This document shows, one piece after another, positions 12,715-18,567 of a stretch of DNA of 18,567 bases; position 1 is the first letter of the stretch, and every line of letters starts with the position of its first letter. The notes below the pieces were generated by a model, which saw nothing but the letters and a program-made list of their open reading frames with translations, had not been told where the DNA came from and made no database searches. The position numbers and the translations under genes are program-made. Where the stretch lies: the NCBI GenBank assembly GCA_937902295.1, contig CALGUM010000004.1, positions 1 to 18,567 on the forward strand, written 5' to 3'. Source of the DNA: an uncultured Candidatus Saccharibacteria bacterium (lineage in GTDB: Bacteria > Patescibacteriota > Saccharimonadia > Saccharimonadales > Saccharimonadaceae).

Positions 12715-13656
12715 TTACGAGAGGGTGCGACGCAGCTGTCTGAGGACTCTGTAGAGGGTGTAGCGCACCGGTGCAATGCTGTATTCATAGGTAGGGGAGA
12801 GGTCGTACAATTCACCTCCAAATGACTTCTTGAATCTTGTAAAACCTGCCCAGCGGTGGGAAGGGTCGGTACTTGTAGTGACGCCGTAGAGATCACATAC
12901 TTTTTTGCCGGTTTTGTGTGCGTCCGCGACAATACAGGCGAGTAGTGCAGTTGATGCTCCCAGCTTACGGTGTTCCTGCGTCGAGCCAGCATGGCCGTAG
13001 TACGAGGCGTAGTTGTCTTCGTAGACAAGGGCAGCAGCAATAGTTTCGTCATCTCGGGTGATGAAGTGGAGTGATGCTGCGCCAATAGGGAGGAGTGCCT
13101 TCGCCTGAGCTACAAAGTATTCATCTGGATGTACAGAGATTTGGTTATGCGAGGCAACCCCGTGTAATAGATGAATAAGCCGTGTAATATCCGCCGGATC
13201 GTTACTTTTTTCGTAGATGAGCCCTTTTTTTGTATGTGTTCGGTAGAGATTACGGGTGTTTTGTTTCATGTCGGCAATGATATTTTCAAGCGGACGGGTG
13301 GTATCGATGCGCCACGTATGGGCGGGCTGCGAGTAATTGGTGAGGCGCAGGTGTAATCGTCGTACATCAGAGGTGCTTAAGCTGTAACCGAGCGGTTGGA
13401 TGCGTACAAACGCAATTTTATGACTGCGAGCGAGCGCATCAAGAGAGGCAAGTGCGTTCGCAAGCGCCCGTTTTGATGTCGCCGCCGGACCATAGGGGCA
13501 GTAAAGGCGACTCAGGCCAAGGCGTGTGGGTTCCAAAATGGCACGGTATTCCCAACCTTCACCTTGGCGGTGGAATACTTTTCGTCCAAGTGATTCTTGG
13601 AATATCTGCCATGACTCTGACTGTAGGTAGTGTAATTGAATATCGTTGTTTATCAT
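12715..13656 (-). CDS. FemAB/FemX family peptidoglycan bridge aminoacyltransferase
   Basis: 313 residues, in the size range of shorter Fem transferases. Such enzymes add amino acids from aminoacyl-tRNA to the side chain of lipid-linked peptidoglycan precursors at the inner face of the membrane. Two GNAT-like halves are visible; the second contains MKQNTRNLYRTHTKKGL (about 139-155), HFITRDDETIAAALVY, YYGHAGS and the C-terminal GFTRFKKSFGGELYDL, which is highly typical of the family. ATG 13656 overlaps the tsaD stop (ATGA) with GGAGA upstream, so translation is coupled. Family is certain; the amino acid added is unknown. Confidence 0.88.
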   Translation of the reverse strand: MINNDIQLHYLQSESWQIFQESLGRKVFHRQGEGWEYRAILEPTRLGLSRLYCPYGPAATSKRALANALASLDALARSHKIAFVRIQPLGYSLSTSDVRRLHLRLTNYSQPAHTWRIDTTRPLENIIADMKQNTRNLYRTHTKKGLIYEKSNDPADITRLIHLLHGVASHNQISVHPDEYFVAQAKALLPIGAASLHFITRDDETIAAALVYEDNYASYYGHAGSTQEHRKLGASTALLACIVADAHKTGKKVCDLYGVTTSTDPSHRWAGFTRFKKSFGGELYDLSPTYEYSIAPVRYTLYRVLRQLRRTLS

Positions 13657-14738
13657 ACATCATTCTCCTGTAATTGCTGCATCGAGGCACTAGGTTGGAT
13701 TTCAAGTTCAAAGGGTGATACTGGCGGTGTGTGCTGCGCACGGTAATACCCAAGGCAGGCGATCATAGCGGCATTGTCGGTACAGAGTTGAATCGGGGCA
13801 TACTCGATCTCGCATGGGAGCGCGTGGGCAAGCTGTGCGCGTAATTCCAGATTAGCCGCTACGCCTCCAGCGATCACGACAGAGGCCGGATTGTAGTCGT
13901 GGTAGGCGAATGTCGTTTTGTCTACCAAGGTCTCTATGGCGACGTGCTGAAAACTCGCCGCAAAATCGTGACGCATTTGGTCGCCTACGCGCGCTGGGAG
14001 CTCGTGAGATGGAAAGGTGAAGTCCTCTCCGATTTCACGCTGCACACGCCTTAAAACGGCCGTCTTGAGGCCAGAAAAGCTAAAATCATAGGGATTGGCA
14101 AGACGAGCCTTGGGGAATTGGTATTTTTTTGGGTCACCTTGCTGGGCGGCCTGAGCGATAGACGGCCCGCCAGGGTAGGGGAGGCCGATAATTTTTGCGA
14201 CTTTGTCGAACGCCTCACCAACCGCGTCGTCCTGTGTTTGACCTAGTAGGGTATAGTTGCCGTGGTCACGAAACAGTACTAGCTGCGAATGCCCGCCAGA
14301 TACAATCAACGCAAGCATTGGAAATTTTGGCTGACGAGAGGGGAGTGTTAGTTTGGTCGCGCTACCCTGAGAGGTAATAAAGTTCGCATACACGTGTGCC
14401 TCCACGTGATGAATCGGGTAGAGCGGCTTATTCTTGAGATAGGCGAGGGTCTTGGCGGCAATCGTGCCAACAAGAAGTGACCCGGAGAGCCCTGGCGCAT
14501 TGGTGACGGCAATTGCATCAACATCACCCCAGTCTATTCCAGCTTGGTCGAGGGCTGCTTGGATAACAGGATTGATTACTTCAATATGACTACGAGCCGC
14601 CACCTCTGGCACGACGCCGCCATACGCAGCATGAATATCGATTTGTGAATGAACGACATTGCTAAGAAGCCGCGTACCATCCTCGACGATAGCGGCGGCC
14701 GTCTCATCGCAACTGCTTTCGATTCCCAAAATTTTCAC
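13653..14738 (-). CDS. tsaD: tRNA N6-threonylcarbamoyladenosine transferase subunit TsaD
   Basis: About 361 residues. With TsaB and TsaE it transfers the threonylcarbamoyl group to A37 of tRNAs reading ANN codons. Seen: KILGIESSCDETAAAI at the N-terminus, NAPGLSGSLLVG, the metal-binding HHVEAH, LIVSGGHSQLV, GEAFDKVAK, GLPYPGGPSI, FSFSGLKTAV and AGGVAAN near the C-terminus. I chose the GTG at 14738. The frame also has ATG 14747, but a perfect TATAAT (14751-14746) overlaps that ATG, while the GTG sits seven bases beyond it and gives the common start M-K-I-L-G-I. If that hexamer is not used, ATG 14747 is the start. It is followed by the coupled Fem gene. Confidence 0.95.
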   Translation of the reverse strand: MKILGIESSCDETAAAIVEDGTRLLSNVVHSQIDIHAAYGGVVPEVAARSHIEVINPVIQAALDQAGIDWGDVDAIAVTNAPGLSGSLLVGTIAAKTLAYLKNKPLYPIHHVEAHVYANFITSQGSATKLTLPSRQPKFPMLALIVSGGHSQLVLFRDHGNYTLLGQTQDDAVGEAFDKVAKIIGLPYPGGPSIAQAAQQGDPKKYQFPKARLANPYDFSFSGLKTAVLRRVQREIGEDFTFPSHELPARVGDQMRHDFAASFQHVAIETLVDKTTFAYHDYNPASVVIAGGVAANLELRAQLAHALPCEIEYAPIQLCTDNAAMIACLGYYRAQHTPPVSPFELEIQPSASMQQLQENDV

Positions 14739-14745
14739 TACGTCC

Positions 14746-14751
14746 ATTATA
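14746..14751 (-). promoter_or_regulatory. tsaD -10 element overlapping an upstream ATG
   Basis: TATAAT on the minus strand; seven bases downstream lies the GTG chosen as start. The -35 region is weak. Confidence 0.45.
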
Positions 14752-14830
14752 CCGCAAAAACGTGAAACCCATGATTGGCTGTTGTCAGTCCATGAGGTAT
14801 CAGGATATTAGGGGGTATGCGTCTCGGGCG

Positions 14831-15328
14831 TCACTCAGCGATAGTAATTTCTCTTACTTCACCAAAGTGTGGAATAGGGCGCTTGTCTTGATGCTCGCCG
14901 AGCACGCGGCAAATCCCCGCGATGCGGAGGCCATGGGTGAACCAAACTTGCTCTGGGGGCGCGTTATTGAGGGTCGTATGTGCATGGGAGAGTATGTGTG
15001 AATCAAGTTCGCCACTACGCCACCTATCGCGTCGTTCTGTCGCATGTTCGTCTAACACGACAGGCATCTCATCAAGCTGCGTATATTCTGTAAAATTAAC
15101 AAAACCAGCTTCTTTTGCTGTCTGCTGCGCACGCACCATCGTAGAAGTTGCGACATGATCGGCTTGAAGTAGCGCAAACCGACCTATGAGTATGCTGCCT
15201 GCTGATGCTGCCTGCTCGATACCTGCCGGCATGAGTTCAGCATCACCAGCACCAAATGCAGGCGTACCGATATTTTCTCGATTATTTGCTTCAGAGATCC
15301 CGTGCCGTACAAGGTAAACTGTTCTCAT
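14831..15328 (-). CDS. Histidine phosphatase (phosphoglycerate mutase-like) family protein
   Basis: 165 residues, a compact single-domain member. The phosphate-accepting motif VRHG is near the N-terminus (residues 7-10 of VYLVRHGISEANNRE), RAQQTA gives the second conserved arginine (about 84-89), and FTHGLRI (about 129-135) supplies the second catalytic histidine. The substrate cannot be told; such proteins act on phosphosugars, nucleotides or phosphoproteins. A minus-strand TAATAT (15341-15336) lies seven bases before ATG 15328, so a leaderless message is likely. It is divergent from the MurE-like gene, and tsaD lies downstream on the same strand. Confidence 0.88.
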   Translation of the reverse strand: MRTVYLVRHGISEANNRENIGTPAFGAGDAELMPAGIEQAASAGSILIGRFALLQADHVATSTMVRAQQTAKEAGFVNFTEYTQLDEMPVVLDEHATERRDRWRSGELDSHILSHAHTTLNNAPPEQVWFTHGLRIAGICRVLGEHQDKRPIPHFGEVREITIAE

Positions 15329-15335
15329 ATGCTCT

Positions 15336-15341
15336 ATATTA
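15336..15341 (-). promoter_or_regulatory. -10 element of the histidine phosphatase gene
   Basis: TAATAT on the minus strand, seven bases before the ATG; no good -35. Confidence 0.4.
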
Positions 15342-15365
15342 CACCCTTTAGCGTAGTTTATAGCC

Positions 15366-15394
15366 TTGAGGGAGACTACGGTGAAGCGTATACT
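15366..15394 (+). promoter_or_regulatory. Promoter of the MurE-like gene (leaderless)
   Basis: TTGAGG (15366-15371), a 17-nt spacer and TATACT (15389-15394), then six bases and ATG 15401. The transcript should begin at or next to the start codon. Confidence 0.6.
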
Positions 15395-15400
15395 AGTACT

Positions 15401-16690
15401 ATGAAAGAAAAGCTCGTCAAAGGTGTCAGAAACACACTACCTAAGAAATCCGTGCGCAGGATCGAAGAAAGCTATAGGCGTTCACGTGTAAAAGCCGTGT
15501 CGGCACGTTACGGCTACCCGGCGCGTGGCCTCAAAGTGATAGCGGTCACAGGTACAAACGGCAAGACTACTACTGTTAATTACATCAATTCCATCTTAAA
15601 AGCAGCTGGACTCAAGACAGCAATGTTTAGCACGGCACTCATCGAAATAGCAGGCGTATCGCAGCTGAATGATCTGAATGCAACTGTCGGCACCACTGCG
15701 CGTATGCAGCAGTTTTTTCGCGATGCGAAGAAGGCCAGGGTTGACTATGTAGTGCTTGAGATCACTAGTCATGCTCTCCACCAGCATAAGCTCGACGGAG
15801 TGCCTATAGAGGCGGCGGTTATGACCAACCTCACCCAAGATCACTTGGATTATCACGAAACAATGGATCGCTACGCCGAGGCAAAAGCCTTACTCTTTCG
15901 GCAGTCACCTCGCTATATCGTGCTCAACCGCGACGATGAATGGTTCGAGTATTATGATAAATTCGACGCGGGCGAACAAAAAATGACCTACGGTGAGCAC
16001 GAGGAAGCCGAGGCTCGTATCGACCGCATTAAACTCTTCAAAAAAGGTAGTGAGGCCGACATTATTTTTGATCACCAGACAAAAGTAGAACTCGCCACCC
16101 ATTTGCCAGGTAAGTTTAATATTAGCAATATGACAGCTGCAGCGTCTGTCGCATATTTGCTCGGTGCAACGGTAGAGAATATTGTGGAGGGAATTGCTGA
16201 GCTCGAAGAGATCCCCGGGCGTTTTGAGCGTGTCGAGGTAGGGGATAAAGGGTACGAGGTGATCGTCGACTACGCACACACCCCCGATGCTATCGAGAAA
16301 TTGCTCGATACTGCACGCGTGCTCACCAAGAACCGTGTGATTTTAGTATTTGGCGCGTGTGGCGACCGCGACAAACTCAAGCGACCACTGATGGGTGGTA
16401 TTGCTGCAAAACTTGCCGATCGCGTGATTATTACAGATGAAGAAAGCTACAACGAATCGCCGCAAGAAATCCGCGGAGACATGATACGAGGTGTCGAACA
16501 AGCGGGTGGAGCGGCAAAAATGACTGAGATTGCCGACCGCCGCGAGGCTATTGCAAAAGCGCTTTCTATCGCAAAAAAAGGTGACACTGTACTCGTGACT
16601 GGCATGGGCCACGAACAGTATCGCATTATTCAGGGTGAGCGCCAGCCATGGAATGATACACAGGTAATTAAAGAGTTGGTAGAAAAGTAA
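15401..16690 (+). CDS. MurE-like Mur ligase lacking the N-terminal UDP-binding domain
   Basis: 429 residues from ATG 15401; an upstream in-frame ATG at 15302 would cover the promoter and part of the divergent gene. The Mur ligase core is complete: the ATP P-loop GTNGKTTT (51-58), EITSHALHQHKLDGV, NLTQDHLDYH with the EAK lysine that is carbamylated in MurE, GRFERVE, VIVDYAHTPDAIEKLL, VFGACGDRDKLKRPLM and GHEQYRI. Typical MurE (about 490 residues) has an N-terminal domain that holds UDP-MurNAc; only about 45 mostly basic residues precede the core here. The third-residue motif DNPR/DNPA is replaced by DEESYNESP, so the amino acid added cannot be taken from standard MurE. Confidence 0.9.
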   Translation: MKEKLVKGVRNTLPKKSVRRIEESYRRSRVKAVSARYGYPARGLKVIAVTGTNGKTTTVNYINSILKAAGLKTAMFSTALIEIAGVSQLNDLNATVGTTARMQQFFRDAKKARVDYVVLEITSHALHQHKLDGVPIEAAVMTNLTQDHLDYHETMDRYAEAKALLFRQSPRYIVLNRDDEWFEYYDKFDAGEQKMTYGEHEEAEARIDRIKLFKKGSEADIIFDHQTKVELATHLPGKFNISNMTAAASVAYLLGATVENIVEGIAELEEIPGRFERVEVGDKGYEVIVDYAHTPDAIEKLLDTARVLTKNRVILVFGACGDRDKLKRPLMGGIAAKLADRVIITDEESYNESPQEIRGDMIRGVEQAGGAAKMTEIADRREAIAKALSIAKKGDTVLVTGMGHEQYRIIQGERQPWNDTQVIKELVEK

Positions 16691-16759
16691 AGCGGCTGAG
16701 CTGTGTCAACTTACATTGGCGGACAAGCGAGTATGTGTTCTAAGAAAGCAGCCCCTGGT

Positions 16760-17740
16760 CTAATGAGAACTCATCTTAGAGAGCATATCACCTAGAGTGT
16801 GCTCGAAGTAGGCATTTGACTCACTGGCGTCGATCTTTGCTAGTCTTAGGTCGCTATCTTTTGCACCCTTGCGCATGCCTTTACGATACGATAGGGCAAG
16901 GTCTTTTGCACCTTTAGTGCCATGTATGGCATTGATAATGTCGGGCCTATTTTCTTCTACCTGAAATGAAGTGGCGAGGAGTGTCTCAATGTCTCGCTTT
17001 TTGGCATGTTCGCTTGCATAACTTTCTTGTAGTTGACCGTTCCCATTTCTGGGTAGTAGTCGCATAGACTCTGGATCGATGAAGCGAACGCCTTTGCTGT
17101 CGTGTGCCAAATTCTTTACCTGTGCGTCACCATGACTGATGCCAGCACCGTGCAAGTAACCTATACCCCATAGGCAGTCTTGGAATGAAGTGCGGATACG
17201 CTCCGGGCGCAATTCTTCGGGTTGAAGTGACTTATCAGCCCAGAATGTCTGGTCTGTCGACACAACGCCATGTTCGTATAGGGTGATTGTTTGCAAAATA
17301 CCTTGAGCGTTTCGCCATACGCCGAGTGGCAAATAGGTATTTTGTACATCACCTATGCTATTGAGGTGGTTTAATGCGGCGAGCTCCTGATAAATGTCAT
17401 CTGGCATAGGTTCATCAAACGGCTTGACAGCAACAAGTTCCGGTCGATTAGCTCTACTGTGGTCGTGAACAATAAGCTGCCCAAAGCTCACCTGATGCTG
17501 ACTCTCGTCTCGGCCGTGACGAAATGCCTCGTGTTCGGTATAAACTCCAGTAGCAGGTTTATTGCTTTCTGAAAGACCATACGCATGTTTCGAGAGTAGT
17601 GCCTCGGAGATGCCAATAGCGCCAAGTTTGTGGATGACTTCTTGTCGCATGGCAGGAGAAGATTCGAGGGTAAAGTCTAAGCTTGCAGGGCGTGCATCTT
17701 TGATAAGTTCTTGAGGGCCGTTAAATCGTAGAGTGGACAT
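16760..17740 (-). CDS. Protein-kinase-fold protein (APH/lipopolysaccharide-kinase-like)
   Basis: 326 residues. Kinase-fold landmarks are in order: the VAVK lysine at 106, a following glutamate (E119), the catalytic loop HGDAQVKN at 203-210 and the metal-binding aspartate in FIDPE (222). The HGDxxxxN form resembles small-molecule kinases and Kdo/WaaP-type kinases more than Ser/Thr kinases. The Gly-rich loop is not obvious, and the N-terminal 80 residues are unlike any family I know. The C-terminal 70 residues are basic and polar. TAGG lies six bases before the ATG, behind a strong promoter. It converges with the MurE-like gene, with about 70 bases between stops and no clear terminator. Confidence 0.68.
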   Translation of the reverse strand: MSTLRFNGPQELIKDARPASLDFTLESSPAMRQEVIHKLGAIGISEALLSKHAYGLSESNKPATGVYTEHEAFRHGRDESQHQVSFGQLIVHDHSRANRPELVAVKPFDEPMPDDIYQELAALNHLNSIGDVQNTYLPLGVWRNAQGILQTITLYEHGVVSTDQTFWADKSLQPEELRPERIRTSFQDCLWGIGYLHGAGISHGDAQVKNLAHDSKGVRFIDPESMRLLPRNGNGQLQESYASEHAKKRDIETLLATSFQVEENRPDIINAIHGTKGAKDLALSYRKGMRKGAKDSDLRLAKIDASESNAYFEHTLGDMLSKMSSH

Positions 17741-17770
17741 AATACCTAAGATTACTGTGTTATTTGCATC

Positions 17771-17799
17771 ATTTTACCACAGTTATTAGCATAAGTCAA
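17771..17799 (-). promoter_or_regulatory. Promoter of the kinase-fold gene
   Basis: Minus strand: TTGACT (17799-17794), a 17-nt spacer and TAAAAT (17776-17771); expected leader about 24 nt. Confidence 0.65.
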
Positions 17800-17901
17800 T
17801 AGCATGGTCTCGTAGAATCAAACTGTAACGGTAAGCTCCTGTGCGGAAAATCTGTCCCTATACACAGCCCTGTGGTTATGCGAAGTGTTAGTATATGTTT
17901 A

Positions 17902-17929
17902 TTGACGCACCGACGTTTGACGTTATACG
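17902..17929 (+). promoter_or_regulatory. Promoter of the right-edge membrane protein gene
   Basis: TTGACG (17902-17907), a 16-nt spacer and TATACG (17924-17929); start expected about 17936. Confidence 0.55.
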
Positions 17930-17968
17930 CTACTAAGTAAATAATTTAAAAAAGACACTCTAGGTATC

Positions 17969-18567
17969 ATGAATTCATTTGACTACACGCCACTTTCTAG
18001 CAACGTTTCCTACCATGACCGCATGCAGCATGAAGGTTCATTGATGGTCAAGATATGCGGTGGCTTGGCTGTAGTTTTCTTGGGTTGTTCAGTACTACCT
18101 TTTGTCCTGTATGGAGAGGCGGCTGGGGGACTTGGTTTTATAATTGCGGCACTTATATGTATAGGAATAGCTGCCGCCTCCTACTATGCACTTGGTCGAT
18201 CGGTGCGACTGCAGCGATTTGCCCAGGCAAACGGCCTGACGTATAGTGTGAGGGACAAAGAAGGGGTAGACCGACAAGGGAGATTGTTCGAAAGGGGTCA
18301 TAGTCGATATTTTTCGGACATCATGATATCTACCCGTCATAGTTTCGATGAAATCGGTACGTTCAACTACACCACGGGTGGCGGGAAAAACAGGCAGACC
18401 CACGCGCGAGGGTATGTTCGGATCAAGCTTCCTCGCCGCTTGCCCCATATGATTCTCGACGCCAAAAGCAACAACTTCCTTGGTAAGATTAGTAATATCA
18501 GTGGCGTTGGTGGGCAAAAACTGAGTCTCGAGGGCGATTTCGATAAGTACTTTACTTTGTACACACC
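17969..18567 (+). CDS. Membrane protein, DUF3137-like (5' part, runs off right edge)
   Basis: ATG 17969 opens a frame of 199 codons with no stop before the window ends. Residues 1-27 are polar, two hydrophobic helices lie at about 28-48 and 53-74, and a soluble domain follows. The end of the visible part, LEGDFDKYFTLYTP, resembles the segment before the conserved end of DUF3137-like proteins, which are common in CPR genomes and of unknown function. AGG lies six bases before the ATG, with a promoter about 40 bases upstream. Assignment rests on a short motif and topology. Confidence 0.6.
   Translation, partial: MNSFDYTPLSSNVSYHDRMQHEGSLMVKICGGLAVVFLGCSVLPFVLYGEAAGGLGFIIAALICIGIAAASYYALGRSVRLQRFAQANGLTYSVRDKEGVDRQGRLFERGHSRYFSDIMISTRHSFDEIGTFNYTTGGGKNRQTHARGYVRIKLPRRLPHMILDAKSNNFLGKISNISGVGGQKLSLEGDFDKYFTLYT

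Noticed and set aside
16691..16759. A terminator between the convergent MurE-like and kinase-fold genes
   Set aside because: Only weak inverted repeats (CTAAGA/TCTTAG) with long loops and no T-run were found.
17863..17874. Inverted repeat CACAG-CC-CTGTG upstream of the right-edge gene
   Set aside because: Only five base pairs with a two-base gap and no relation to the promoter elements.

Overview
The window looks like chromosomal DNA of a host-dependent ultra-small bacterium of the Patescibacteria/CPR, most likely Saccharibacteria (TM7). The reasons are a VirB6-like membrane protein with the sequence style common in CPR genomes, a long row of small two-helix VirB2/TrbC-like proteins, a short MurE-like ligase, a FemAB-type transferase behind tsaD, and several genes whose promoter -10 box lies only 6-7 nt before the start codon. 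TGA is used as stop (tsaD and the large pilin fusion end in TGA), which argues against the CPR lineages that read TGA as glycine. No taxonomic marker was compared, so this placement is inference.

Layout. (1) 1-5470: the 5' end of a VirB6/TrbL-like gene leaves the window on the left; divergent from it runs a co-directional array of eight VirB2/TrbC-like genes, one of them fused to a large cysteine-rich secreted domain. The array ends at a strong hairpin terminator. Together these look like the membrane and pilus part of a type IV secretion-like apparatus with diversified subunits. (2) 5504-6758: a divergent pair, an Hsp20 small heat-shock protein and a ComF-type phosphoribosyltransferase. (3) 6746-8005: an unusual tRNA region. 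An intact tRNA-Ser(UGA) is flanked by two broken tRNA-Ser copies, each carrying a 68-73 nt hairpin-bearing insert; then comes a ninth pilin paralogue on the opposite strand and an intact tRNA-Ser(GCU). (4) 8073-10049: small genes (two-helix membrane protein, HIT hydrolase, RlmH, 61-residue membrane protein, orphan secreted-like protein). (5) 10041-14738: valS, a FemAB-family aminoacyltransferase and tsaD on the minus strand; the valS leader holds a near-consensus parS (ParB-binding) palindrome. (6) 14831-16690: a histidine-phosphatase-family protein divergent from a MurE-like ligase. (7) 16760-18567: a protein-kinase-fold protein, and the 5' part of a membrane protein that leaves the window on the right.

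Functionally, region 1 and the ninth pilin concern the cell surface and secretion. FemAB and the MurE-like ligase concern peptidoglycan. valS, tsaD, rlmH and the tRNAs serve translation. The most noteworthy observations are the diversified pilin array with its cysteine-rich fusion, the inserts in the tRNA-Ser copies, the palindromic shared -10 element giving two predicted leaderless mRNAs, and the parS-like site.
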